Assembly: GCA_009991595.1 (NCBI GenBank)
Contig: JAACVK010000048.1
Coordinates: forward strand, 1 to 37,269
DNA from: a bacterium
GTDB taxonomy: Bacteria > Bdellovibrionota > UBA2428
Length of the DNA: 37,269 bases
Direction of reading: 5' to 3'
The stretch's first letter is position 1, and every line of letters begins with the position of its first letter. The position numbers and the translations under genes are program-made. This document shows positions 1 to 7,888 of this stretch, one piece after another. Below the pieces are notes generated by a model that saw nothing but the letters and a program-made list of their open reading frames with translations, was not told where the DNA came from and searched no databases.

Positions 1-2
1 GC

Positions 3-911
3 TCAACAGGCTTTATTCAGGCCCTCAACAGCATTGAAAACAGGGTTTTTGAAACAGAGCTTGAAGACGGGCAAAGAGTGGTTGCCAAGTTTTACAGACC
101 AAATCGATGGACCCCCGAACAAATTGCAGAAGAACACAAATTCACCACACTGCTATCGGACTCGGAGATTCCCGTCGTCGCGCCCTTAGAATTAGCCCAA
201 GACACAAAACTTGAGCTATTGGGACCAAGTCTCGCCAAAACCCCTCAAGGAGTGATGTTTTCGGTCTATCCAAAGGTCGGCGGCCGCCTAAAAGACGAAC
301 TAGAGGCTTCTGAAGTTAGAAGTTGCGCCAAATACATCGCCCAAATCCACAACATTGGAGAAAGCCTGGGAAACAGCTCTAGACGGGCACTTAGCATTGA
401 GAACTTTATAGAAAAGCCGCTCTCCATCCTTGGAAATGGTGAGTGGATGTCTGACGAGTATTGGACTCATTACGAAGCTCTAGCCCTTCAAATCAAAGCC
501 ATTGGCCAAGGACGCCTCAACCAATGCCAATTCGTTCGCATTCACGGAGACTGCCACGTTGGTAACGTAATCTGGAATTGGGATGGAGACCCTCTTTTCG
601 TCGATTTTGACGACATGATGATTGGCCCTGTCGTGCAAGACCTTTGGATGCTCATCCGTGGACGCGATCAACGCGATGATGAACTCAAAAATGAATATCT
701 AGAAGCCTACAACTACTTTAGAGAGTTTGACCTCAATCAACTTGAACTCATTGAAGTTCTGCGGGGGATGAGACTCATTCATTACTCAGCCTGGATTGCC
801 GAACGATGGCAAGATCCTTCTTTTCCACACAACTTCCCCAACTTCGCCTCGCCCGGATATTGGCAAGAAGAATTGCAAGCGTTGCGAGATGTGCTGGAGA
901 GAATAGTTTGA
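3..911 (+). CDS. srkA: SrkA-type stress response kinase, 5' partial
   Basis: The reading frame is open from the first in-frame codon of the window, so the gene is cut at its 5' end; an internal GTG at 78 is not the real start. The residues before it (LNSIENRVFE) and after it (VVAKFYRPNRWT) match my memory of the N-terminal ATP-binding lobe of SrkA/YihE, where the VVAKFYRP Lys is the likely nucleotide-contacting lysine. The catalytic-loop motif HGDCHVGNV begins at about residue 181 of the partial protein, and the metal-binding DFDD follows. SrkA is a cytosolic Ser/Thr kinase of the aminoglycoside-phosphotransferase fold, linked to survival under envelope and oxidative stress. Only a few dozen N-terminal residues should be missing. 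A ClC channel gene starts 32 bp downstream on the same strand. Family assignment is confident; the in vivo substrate is unknown. Confidence 0.88.
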   Translation, partial: STGFIQALNSIENRVFETELEDGQRVVAKFYRPNRWTPEQIAEEHKFTTLLSDSEIPVVAPLELAQDTKLELLGPSLAKTPQGVMFSVYPKVGGRLKDELEASEVRSCAKYIAQIHNIGESLGNSSRRALSIENFIEKPLSILGNGEWMSDEYWTHYEALALQIKAIGQGRLNQCQFVRIHGDCHVGNVIWNWDGDPLFVDFDDMMIGPVVQDLWMLIRGRDQRDDELKNEYLEAYNYFREFDLNQLELIEVLRGMRLIHYSAWIAERWQDPSFPHNFPNFASPGYWQEELQALRDVLERIV

Positions 912-943
912 TTCTCGGCGCTAGCAGCACTATGTAGAAGAAA

Positions 944-2725
944 ATGAAAATTGACGCCAACACCTTTGATCCTCGAAGATATTTTCGTGGAGCAAACTTC
1001 TTCCAATTGCGAAGAGGGAACCATCGCGAACTCGCCGTAACAAATTTGTTAGCCGCACTCACGGGAATCATTGCCGGCTATGCCGCCCTTGGCTTTCGAG
1101 GCATGATCTCTTTTTTTCAGAATCTATTCTTGCTGCACTCGGTCAGCTTTGCAGAGGTATCACCACTCGACCACGTTCGAGGCCTCTGGATCATTCTTTT
1201 CCCCGCCGTTGGCTTAACGCTCAGCTACTATACTTGTAAATGGTTCGCTCCCGAAGCCGAAGGACACGGTGTTCCCGAAGTCATCGAAGCCGTAATGGCC
1301 AAAGGTGGCCGAATGAAAAAACGAGTTGTCATAGTGAAGGCGCTCGCTTCAAGTTTAACCATCGGATCTGGTGGCTCGGTTGGACAAGAAGGCCCCGTCG
1401 TCCAAATTGGCTCAGCTGCTGGCTCCGCCTTTGGACAGCTTTTCCAAGTAAGGACAAAGCTTTTAAAAATTTTAGTCGGTTGCGGCGCCACCGGCGCGAT
1501 TGCCGCCACCTTTAACACTCCCATTGCCGGAGTAATCTTTGCCGTAGAACTCATTCTTTTTGAATTTAAGTTCAGATCTTTTGTTCCCCTAGTTATTGCT
1601 TCTGTTTTCGCAACTATGATCACTCGAATTTATCTTGGTGAGCACGTTGCATTTGATGTTCCAACCTACTCTATCGATAATCCCGTAGAATTACTTTTCT
1701 ACATTGGCTTAGGCTTCGGAGCTGGCGCAATTGCAGTCTTCTTTATTAAAACTCTTTACGGAATTGAAGACACCATGCGCGCCATTAAGACTCCGTTCTT
1801 CATAAAGTCGATTGGCGCAGGCCTGATTGTAGGTCTCGTTGGTTATCGCTTTCCAGATATCTTCGGAAGTGGCTATGATGCCATAAGCTCTGCACTAAAC
1901 CAAGGAATGACACTTCCCTTACTCTTAACCCTCCTCATCTTAAAGATTTTTATGACAAGCTTCACTTTAGCCGGCGGTGGCTCGGGTGGTGTATTTGCTC
2001 CATCTCTGTTTCTCGGCGCGATGTTTGGTGGAGTGTTTGGCGAAGTTTTAAAGGAATTTTTCCCCGACTTTGCGATCAACTCAGGTGCTTACGCTCTTGT
2101 TGGCATGGCCGCGTTTTTCGCAGGCGCGAGTAGGGCTACCTTTACTTCGATCGTAATTCTATTTGAGATGACCTCAGACTACTCAATCATACTTCCCCTC
2201 ATGCTCGCCTGCGTAGTTTCCTCTGAAACGGCGTGGCTTCTATCTCGACACTCCATCTATTCCCTTAAGCTAGCGCGCAGAGGACTCAACATGATCACCG
2301 ATATGGGCGTCAACGTTATCGAAAAAACAATGGTCGGCGACATCATGACTGAAGATCCGCTTGCGGCCAAAGAAGACATTTCTCTCGAGGCCGCCCACGA
2401 AAGATTTTCAAAATATCATCACAAAATTTTCCCAGTCATAAACGACAAAGGAGTTCTTTTAGGTTCTTTCACAAGACACGAGCTAGAAACAGCCTACCAA
2501 AAAAACATTAAGGATGCGGCAACAGTGGCTCTTTCTGAAATAGTTAATCCCGTAGCCAACGTTGCTTTCCCCAAAGAATCCGTTCAAGATGCCCTCAACA
2601 GAATTCAACCCGGTCGAAGCACGCGAATTTTTGTCGTCAAACCCGATTCAAAGAAACTGATTGGAGTTGTAAGCCCTTCTGACTTTGTGAGGATGATGAC
2701 GAAAGCAGAGGGCTCTGATGAATAG
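944..2725 (+). CDS. ClC-family chloride channel/transporter with C-terminal CBS pair
   Basis: This 593-residue membrane protein carries the ClC signature loops: GSGGSVGQEGP from residue 141 (the GxEGP selectivity-filter motif) and GGGSGGVFAPSLFLG from about 344 (GGxxGGxFxP). The first about 450 residues are a series of hydrophobic helices typical of the ClC core. From about residue 468 (MTEDPLAA) two CBS domains follow, a cytosolic regulatory module that often senses adenine nucleotides. The ATG at 944 has a purine-rich AGAAG just upstream. The stop overlaps the start of the alkyltransferase gene by 8 bp, so the two are probably translationally coupled. Whether it is a channel or a Cl-/H+ antiporter cannot be settled from motifs alone. 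Confidence 0.93.
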   Translation: MKIDANTFDPRRYFRGANFFQLRRGNHRELAVTNLLAALTGIIAGYAALGFRGMISFFQNLFLLHSVSFAEVSPLDHVRGLWIILFPAVGLTLSYYTCKWFAPEAEGHGVPEVIEAVMAKGGRMKKRVVIVKALASSLTIGSGGSVGQEGPVVQIGSAAGSAFGQLFQVRTKLLKILVGCGATGAIAATFNTPIAGVIFAVELILFEFKFRSFVPLVIASVFATMITRIYLGEHVAFDVPTYSIDNPVELLFYIGLGFGAGAIAVFFIKTLYGIEDTMRAIKTPFFIKSIGAGLIVGLVGYRFPDIFGSGYDAISSALNQGMTLPLLLTLLILKIFMTSFTLAGGGSGGVFAPSLFLGAMFGGVFGEVLKEFFPDFAINSGAYALVGMAAFFAGASRATFTSIVILFEMTSDYSIILPLMLACVVSSETAWLLSRHSIYSLKLARRGLNMITDMGVNVIEKTMVGDIMTEDPLAAKEDISLEAAHERFSKYHHKIFPVINDKGVLLGSFTRHELETAYQKNIKDAATVALSEIVNPVANVAFPKESVQDALNRIQPGRSTRIFVVKPDSKKLIGVVSPSDFVRMMTKAEGSDE

Positions 2726-3212
2726 TTTTTTTCTAAAAAGTGACTTTGGCGATATTCAGATTGAATATAACCATGAAGAAAAAATAGAGAGAATTCAGAT
2801 TCTTTCAAAAAAATCCAAAGCACTAAATTCAGCTCCACCTAAAAAGTTGTCTTCGTTTTACAAAGAACTTAAATCCCATCTTGATGGAAAAGAACCTAAC
2901 TATAAACTTAACGACTTTAACTTTGAGAAGCTTCCAAGCTTTCAACAAACAGTTTTGAGAACTACTTTTAAGATACCTTTCTCCGCCACACGCTCTTACA
3001 GCGAGATCGCTTTACTCTCTGGGAAACCAGGAGCCTCTCGAGCGGTAGGGACAGCCCTCAAAAGGAACCCCTTCCCCTTAGCTGTGCCCTGTCATCGAGT
3101 TTTGAAAAAAAATGGAGAGTTGGGACAATTCAACGCACCTGGCGGAAAAGCGACAAAAAAACGTCTCTTGGAGTTAGAGGGATGCTCTACTCTAATGCGC
3201 GCCAAGCCATAA
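2718..3212 (+). CDS. ogt: Methylated-DNA--protein-cysteine methyltransferase
   Basis: The 164-residue product has the active-site motif PCHRV at residues 124-128. C125 is the suicidal alkyl-acceptor cysteine and H126 its activating partner. The preceding block (RSYSEIALLSGKPGASRAVG) is the helix-turn-helix that flips out the damaged base, and the GGKATKKRLLELEG tail is typical of the family. It directly repairs O6-alkylguanine in DNA. The length matches Ogt-type enzymes with no Ada regulatory domain. The N-terminal about 65 residues are poorly conserved, as usual. The start codon lies inside the end of the ClC gene (8 bp overlap). The symbol ogt is used by similarity of architecture. Confidence 0.9.
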   Translation: MNSFFLKSDFGDIQIEYNHEEKIERIQILSKKSKALNSAPPKKLSSFYKELKSHLDGKEPNYKLNDFNFEKLPSFQQTVLRTTFKIPFSATRSYSEIALLSGKPGASRAVGTALKRNPFPLAVPCHRVLKKNGELGQFNAPGGKATKKRLLELEGCSTLMRAKP

Positions 3213-3373
3213 ACGCCACGACTGCAATTAGAAGCAAATAGTAATTGTTCCTCATTCGTTAAACTCACTCCCCACCTACATTCTAAATCTATTCCTCAAA
3301 AATCACAGCGCCAATTAAATTATATCTAAACATAAAATCAGCATCAGCCGATCTGCCCAGAATGAGGAGATCC

Positions 3374-4153
3374 ATGTATCCTCATTTCACAAGGAGAAGC
3401 ACTTTGAAAAAAATCACATTTAAGACACTCGCATTAATATGCATAACACTTGGGATTAGCACTTTTGCAAGCTCAAAAGAGAAAGCCCACTGGGACTACA
3501 AAGGAGCCCAAGGCCCAGAGAAATGGGGTTCGCTTAACCACGAGTGGCAAGCCTGTGCAGACGGCAGCAAACAATCTCCTATCGACTTAAAGTGGAAGAA
3601 GCCTAAATCAGACAGAACAATTAGCTTCCATTACAAATCAAGCCCTTTCAAAGTTTTAGACAACGGACACACTGTTCAAGCAAACTTCATGGAAGGAAAC
3701 TACGTAAAAATTAAAGGTCAACGCTTCGATCTTTTACAACTTCACTTTCACGCACACAGTGAGCACAGTATTGGTAAAAAGTTCTACCCATTGGAAATGC
3801 ATTTGGTTCATAAAAATGCCGAAGGCAAGCTAGCCGTAGTTGGAGTAATGTTTCAAGAAGGTGCCGAGAACCACGAGCTTGAAAAGATTTTCGCTCACGT
3901 TCCTAGCAAACAAAATCACGAAAAGGCTGTAGAAACGAACCTTGACTTCAACGGCTTGGTTCCTTCTGTCAAAACCCATTATCATTACATGGGATCTCTA
4001 ACGACCCCTCCTTGCTCAGAGGGAGTTAACTGGAACGTCTTTAACACAGCAGTTAGCGCTTCAGCAAAACAGCTAGCGGCATTCAAAAAAATGTATTCCG
4101 CAAACTACAGACCTATTCAAAATTTGAACGGTCGACTTCCAGCAAACTACTAA
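3374..4153 (+). CDS. Secreted alpha-class carbonic anhydrase
   Basis: After a signal peptide, the mature protein begins HWDYKGAQGPEKWG and contains QSPIDL, the zinc-binding HFHAHSEH (H124 and H126), the third zinc histidine in EMHLVH (H143) and the closing GSLTTPPCSEGVNW. These are the hallmarks of an alpha-carbonic anhydrase, here periplasmic, converting CO2 and bicarbonate. Start choice is uncertain: ATG 3374 has GAGGAG close upstream, while a TTG at 3404 has AAGGAG at a better 7-nt spacing and would give a compact signal peptide (KKITFKTLALICITLG). An ATG at 3362 is also in frame. The gene stands alone, about 160 bp after the alkyltransferase, and ends in a strong hairpin terminator. Confidence 0.94.
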   Translation: MYPHFTRRSTLKKITFKTLALICITLGISTFASSKEKAHWDYKGAQGPEKWGSLNHEWQACADGSKQSPIDLKWKKPKSDRTISFHYKSSPFKVLDNGHTVQANFMEGNYVKIKGQRFDLLQLHFHAHSEHSIGKKFYPLEMHLVHKNAEGKLAVVGVMFQEGAENHELEKIFAHVPSKQNHEKAVETNLDFNGLVPSVKTHYHYMGSLTTPPCSEGVNWNVFNTAVSASAKQLAAFKKMYSANYRPIQNLNGRLPANY

Positions 4154-4158
4154 TTTCA

Positions 4159-4206
4159 AGAAAAGGCCACGCTTTCTATTTGGAAAGCGTGGCCTTTTCT
4201 TTTTTA
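4159..4206 (+). terminator. Rho-independent terminator of the carbonic anhydrase gene
   Basis: A perfect 18-bp stem (AGAAAAGGCCACGCTTTC, 4159-4176, with its complement at 4183-4200) encloses a 6-nt loop and is followed by a T run on the plus strand. It starts 6 bp after the stop codon. The minus-strand gene that ends at 4176 has its last codons inside the right arm and loop, so the hairpin also lies at the 3' end of that transcript. On the minus strand the following T-tract (CCTTTTCTT) is weaker. Confidence 0.92.
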
Positions 4207-4658
4207 ATTTCTTTCAGTTCTAAAAGTGAATCTTGAACCCACCGAGACAAATGATCACGGCCTTCTTTAGTGTGAGGGTTGCTAAACAGCTCTGCGTTCA
4301 AACACAAATGAGACATAAGCCGAGAGCGTCCAAAACTCTTGCGATAGAGACTTATTTTCAATTCGGAATCTTCTCCATCGTTGACAACTTTAATAAAAAA
4401 CTTCTTCGACCCGCTCAAGGCTAAACGAAGCCCATTCAAAACGTCTTCCGAGAATGCGATTAACCCCTCTAAGATGAACTCAGTTTCGAGCGCCGTTTTT
4501 TCTCGCTCCTCCGCAGTCAGCAAAAACTTACCCGGACTAGTCTTAACCAATTGACTTTTAAAAAGCTTAAAATCCGATAAAAATGTATGCAATTCCTCAA
4601 CTGAAAACCCACCACTATAGGCGTTCATTCTATTCTTAAACTTAAAGAAGCGATCCAC
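4176..4658 (-). CDS. Unknown protein; probable 3' part of a C8-tract-interrupted gene
   Basis: A 160-residue ORF with no family I recognise. It is mostly charged alpha-helix, with no signal peptide or membrane segment. The GTG start at 4658 has no ribosome binding site: it is preceded by a run of eight C residues inside the upstream ORF. The next in-frame ATG (about 4628) also lacks one. The ORF is in the frame that the upstream gene would enter if the C8 tract lost one base, giving a junction FLAPPVDRFFKFKN. I therefore suspect it is the C-terminal half of a single protein of about 350 residues. Its last codons run through the terminator hairpin of the convergent carbonic anhydrase gene. Confidence 0.55.
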   Translation of the reverse strand: MDRFFKFKNRMNAYSGGFSVEELHTFLSDFKLFKSQLVKTSPGKFLLTAEEREKTALETEFILEGLIAFSEDVLNGLRLALSGSKKFFIKVVNDGEDSELKISLYRKSFGRSRLMSHLCLNAELFSNPHTKEGRDHLSRWVQDSLLELKEIKKEKATLSK

Positions 4659-5217
4659 TGGGGGGGGCTAGAAACACATCTCTCTTTAAGGGAGACAAAT
4701 CAGCAGAGCGCTTTGCTTCCCAATTGAGGTGTCGAATCTCATGGTAAACAAAGAAGGGCAAAATATTCACATCTAAAATAGATTCGAAAGGTAAAAATAG
4801 CTCGTCAATGAGCGTGCTAGCAAAAAAATCTTCGTAGATGTTTTCGTAGAAATTAATTAAAAGCCTAGCATCTAGCTTATTATTCAAACCCTCTGCAATA
4901 CGCCCCAACAAAGTGTCTTGGCTGGGTTGAATAACAAGATTTAACCCTTCACGAACAAAGGAAACCCCCTGTTCATCTAATAGCTTCATTACCTTCAGCA
5001 TGATTTCTGGATACTGCTCTAACAACCAATCAGCAGCTTCTTCTCTACCAATTTGATCGGCTCTTTCCTCAAAAGCTTCTTCCAAATCTAAGATTTCTTC
5101 ATACAAGTCAGCTGCCTGCTTGGTGGAAACCTGAAGCTCATCCTGACAATTGAAAGCAGAGACTCTAGGAATCAACACTAGCGACAAAACACAAAAAATG
5201 ACTCGAAATAACTGCAC
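4642..5217 (-). CDS. Secreted HExxH-containing protein, possible metalloprotease-like
   Basis: The GTG start at 5217 is supported by GGGAG six bases upstream and opens a signal peptide (QLFRVIFCVLSLVLIPRVSA, then FNCQDE). The mature part is helical and acidic, with VYHEIRHLN: H159-E160-x-x-H163 fits the zinc HExxH motif of gluzincin-like peptidases. No clear third ligand is visible in this ORF. The last residues (APPSGSLL) are encoded across an 8-C homopolymer at 4660-4667. A one-base contraction there extends the frame into the next ORF, with which this one overlaps by 17 bp. The protease role is inferred from the short motif only. A second secreted HExxH protein is encoded at 12914-13564. 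Confidence 0.65.
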   Translation of the reverse strand: MQLFRVIFCVLSLVLIPRVSAFNCQDELQVSTKQAADLYEEILDLEEAFEERADQIGREEAADWLLEQYPEIMLKVMKLLDEQGVSFVREGLNLVIQPSQDTLLGRIAEGLNNKLDARLLINFYENIYEDFFASTLIDELFLPFESILDVNILPFFVYHEIRHLNWEAKRSADLSPLKRDVFLAPPSGSLL

Positions 5218-5325
5218 CCAAAGCTCCCTTGTTCTCTTAAGGACCTTGTAGAAGAGTCAAAGAGAAACAGACACTTAAAAAGGCTTAAGGGACATTTAGA
5301 GGTCAAGCCCCGCCCAAAAGGCAGC

Positions 5326-6354
5326 TTAAAGCTCGTTCTTCAGGAAATAGTCCACAAAGGGCTTTACCGAATCAGAAAAGACTTTCTGAGACTCCCAGGA
5401 AAGTAGCTCTTTAGCTTTAGTGGAGTCCAAGCAGCTCCGAAAGACCTCCCCCGCCCTCAAAGGCAAACGCTTGGGCTCCTTAAAGCCTTCAATCGCCTTA
5501 AAATATGGAGTTCCCTCCATAGCAGCAAAAACAAAAGAATAAACTTTTTCACTAGAGGTTTCGACACCAGTCCCAATATTGAAACCCGTATCTAAACAAG
5601 TCTCCTGCATCCGCTCAAAAGCTCTCATAAAAGCGCTGGCGACATCAGAGACATGAACATAATCTCTAGTCACAGCTTCCTCCCCAAAAACTATAGGAGC
5701 TTTTCCAGCAACAAATTTCTCCGCAAAAATTGGCAAAACTCCAGCCTCCCCCTTTGAAATTTGCCGCTCCCCATAAACATTTGCCAAGCGCAAAGCAGCC
5801 CAGCTAAAGTAATTATCAGATTCAGGATCACTGGAGAATGCCTTTGAGGATTTCATACTTTGAACAAAAGCATTCAGATAAACCTCGCCAAAACTCTTTG
5901 TTGCACCATACATGCACTCCGGCCAAAGAGGAATGTCTTCCGAAGTCGGTATCTGTGAAGTCGAGCCATAAAGAGCTCCCGCGGTATTGGCATACAAATA
6001 GAATCTTGGTTTTACTTTTTTAATCCATTTACAAACATTTAAAGCTCCCCGAGCATTTAAATCAAAATCTAAATCCAAATCTTCAAAGGAAGCCGTAACA
6101 GAGGTTTGTGCTGCAAAATGAAAAAGAGCATCTGCCCGTCCCGCCTTCTCCCATGCAAGAGCATCGCGAATATCTTCCTTAAAAAGTGTCAGCCTAGTCC
6201 CTGCATTTTTAGCGACTTGAAGGGATTTCTCTAAATTTGATTCTCTTCCCGAACTAAAATCATCAAACACCAGCACCTCGTGCCCTGCTTCAACCAATCG
6301 ATCAACAACATGACTTCCGATGAAGCCGGCCCCGCCGGTAACAATAACTTTCAT
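5326..6354 (-). CDS. NAD-dependent epimerase/dehydratase (UDP-glucose 4-epimerase-like)
   Basis: This 342-residue extended short-chain dehydrogenase begins MKVIVTGGAGFIGSHVVDRL, the Rossmann NAD-binding GxxGxxG. It continues with VFDDFSSG, the cofactor-binding DALFHFAAQ, and the catalytic YGATK pair (Tyr and Lys). AALRLANVYGERQ and RDYVHVSDVA are typical of sugar-nucleotide epimerases. It probably interconverts or modifies nucleotide sugars for surface polysaccharide; the exact substrate cannot be told. A longer frame reaches TTG 6372, but the canonical N-terminus favours ATG 6354. It starts 4 bp after the oxyR stop, so the two are probably co-transcribed. Confidence 0.88.
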   Translation of the reverse strand: MKVIVTGGAGFIGSHVVDRLVEAGHEVLVFDDFSSGRESNLEKSLQVAKNAGTRLTLFKEDIRDALAWEKAGRADALFHFAAQTSVTASFEDLDLDFDLNARGALNVCKWIKKVKPRFYLYANTAGALYGSTSQIPTSEDIPLWPECMYGATKSFGEVYLNAFVQSMKSSKAFSSDPESDNYFSWAALRLANVYGERQISKGEAGVLPIFAEKFVAGKAPIVFGEEAVTRDYVHVSDVASAFMRAFERMQETCLDTGFNIGTGVETSSEKVYSFVFAAMEGTPYFKAIEGFKEPKRLPLRAGEVFRSCLDSTKAKELLSWESQKVFSDSVKPFVDYFLKNEL

Positions 6355-6358
6355 AGAA

Positions 6359-7306
6359 TTATATCGCCACAACCCTTAGACCCTGTCTAGAAAAAGAAAC
6401 CCTTTTCTCGGGAACTGCCCTCAAAACCTCGTCAACGAATGCTTCGATCAACTTCATCTTCAACTGCTTACGCTTATAAACCAAGACAATTTGTCGGGCT
6501 GGCTGCGGTGCCTCAAAGCTATAAACTTTCTTAGAAACTGAACCCGAAAAAAGATAATCCAAACTCAGTGCAGGCAACAAGGTATAACCCTCTCCCGATG
6601 AAACAAGATTTTTAAGTGTTTCAAGAGTATCTACCCTTAAGTCAATGTTATTAATCGAAAGCTGTTTTTGCTTTGAAGAACAAAGCTTCAAGCTCTGCTC
6701 CCTAAGACAATGTCCCTCATCCAAATGCCACATTTTCGAAGGGTCTAAATCCGATGGCTTTAAAGTAGACTTTTTAAATTGTTTAACCCGACTGGAAGAA
6801 TAAACATAAAATTTTTCGTAAAAAAGATGCTTCTTCTGTAAATCAGAGTCCGGTAATGGCCCCGCGCAAACCACTGCATCAAGCTCTTCGTCGTTTAACT
6901 TTCTAAGAAGAACCTCGGTTTTAGATTCCTCCACCAACAGCTGAACCTTAGGATACAATTCTGTAAAGTGGGTCAACATTCTTGGCAACAAGTAAGGCGC
7001 TAGGGTCGCGATGAGCCCCACTCGCAATGTTCCACGAACCCCGCCTTCAGATTGCCCAGCCAAGTCCTGTAGAACATCTCGCTGTTCAAGAACTACCTTG
7101 GCTTGTTCAATGATGAGCTTTCCTCGATCCGTAGGAATTACCGGCTTCCGGCTACGGTCAAACAAAGCTCCCCCAAGCTCCTCTTCAAGCTTCTGAAGCT
7201 GCATACTTAGAGTAGGCTGAGTCACCAAGCAGGCCTCAGACGCCCTGCGAAAATGGCGAAATTTGTCCACGGCCACCAAATATTCTAACTGAGTAAAAGA
7301 AATCAT
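6359..7306 (-). CDS. oxyR: OxyR, peroxide-sensing LysR-type regulator
   Basis: The 315-residue LysR-family protein has an N-terminal winged helix-turn-helix (RRASEACLVTQPTLSMQLQKLE). The sensor region has GHCLREQ with C200 and a second cysteine at C209. These match the position and spacing of the peroxide-reactive C199 and C208 of E. coli OxyR, and the following TLETLKNLVSSGEGYTLLPAL is also OxyR-like. It should activate antioxidant genes when the disulfide forms. The adjacent divergent gene is dps, a classic OxyR target. An ATAG-N7-CTAT half-operator overlaps its own start codon, which suggests autoregulation. Confidence 0.93.
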   Translation of the reverse strand: MISFTQLEYLVAVDKFRHFRRASEACLVTQPTLSMQLQKLEEELGGALFDRSRKPVIPTDRGKLIIEQAKVVLEQRDVLQDLAGQSEGGVRGTLRVGLIATLAPYLLPRMLTHFTELYPKVQLLVEESKTEVLLRKLNDEELDAVVCAGPLPDSDLQKKHLFYEKFYVYSSSRVKQFKKSTLKPSDLDPSKMWHLDEGHCLREQSLKLCSSKQKQLSINNIDLRVDTLETLKNLVSSGEGYTLLPALSLDYLFSGSVSKKVYSFEAPQPARQIVLVYKRKQLKMKLIEAFVDEVLRAVPEKRVSFSRQGLRVVAI

Positions 7307-7341
7307 AGACCCTATCTATCATTAGTTAGAAATGATTGATT
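7305..7341. promoter_or_regulatory. Candidate OxyR operator between oxyR and dps
   Basis: ATAG (7305-7308), seven bases, CTAT (7316-7319) is an exact half of the OxyR consensus (ATAG-N7-CTAT, repeated after 7 bp). The second half is degenerate (TAGA at 7327, GATT at 7338). A dyad ATCATT-N7-AATGAT (7318-7336) lies across it. The site overlaps the oxyR start codon and sits upstream of a dps -10-like TATAAA at 7372-7377 that lacks a good -35, as expected of an activator-dependent promoter. Confidence 0.5.
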
Positions 7342-7414
7342 TTTCAAGTCAACTGGAGTGGCTTAATATGTTATAAATATTCTCAAAGAACAACAGACAA
7401 GGAGTAACTCAGTT

Positions 7415-7888
7415 ATGAAAATAGACATTGGAATTGATGAAGGAAAACGACAGAATATTGCTAAGGGCCTTTCCTCGGTCTTAGCCGATAGTTACGCTGT
7501 TTACTTGAAAACCCACAATTATCACTGGAATGTGACGGGTCCTATGTTTCAAGCACTCCACACTATGTTTGAAACCCAATACACAGAACTAGCCATTGCC
7601 GTTGATGATTTAGCTGAAAGAATTAGATCCCTCGGATCTTTTGCACCGGGATCCTTTAAACAATACATGGAACTATCAAGTATTAAAGATTCCGACGAAG
7701 TGCCCAACGCCAAAACCATGGTTGCAAATTTAGTTCAAGCTCATGAAGCGGTGGTCCGAACCATTCGCCCTGTGCTTAGCCAGGCTTCAGAAGCTTCAGA
7801 TGACGCGACTGCCGATCTCTTAACCCAAAGACTCAACATCCACGAAAAAAGCGCATGGATGCTACGAAGCATTTTAGAGGATCAATGA
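7415..7888 (+). CDS. dps: Dps ferritin-like DNA-protection protein
   Basis: A 157-residue four-helix protein of standard Dps length. The family signature LKTHNYHWNVTGPMFQALHTMFETQY carries the ferroxidase ligands His and Asp/Glu shared between subunits; AVDDLAERIRSLG follows, and the C-terminal helix has HEKSAWMLRSIL. Dps forms 12-mers that oxidise and store iron with peroxide and shield DNA. AAGGAG lies upstream of ATG 7415. It is divergent from oxyR and shares an ATGA overlap with the pirin gene, so it should be peroxide-inducible and co-translated with pirin. Confidence 0.95.
   Translation: MKIDIGIDEGKRQNIAKGLSSVLADSYAVYLKTHNYHWNVTGPMFQALHTMFETQYTELAIAVDDLAERIRSLGSFAPGSFKQYMELSSIKDSDEVPNAKTMVANLVQAHEAVVRTIRPVLSQASEASDDATADLLTQRLNIHEKSAWMLRSILEDQ

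Noticed and set aside
1228..1623. 131-residue minus-strand ORF inside the ClC gene
   Set aside because: It mirrors the selectivity-filter region of a clear ClC channel; no independent evidence of coding.
5218..5325. Possible terminator after the epimerase gene
   Set aside because: Only short GC-rich matches are visible, with no stable stem and T run that I could pair confidently.
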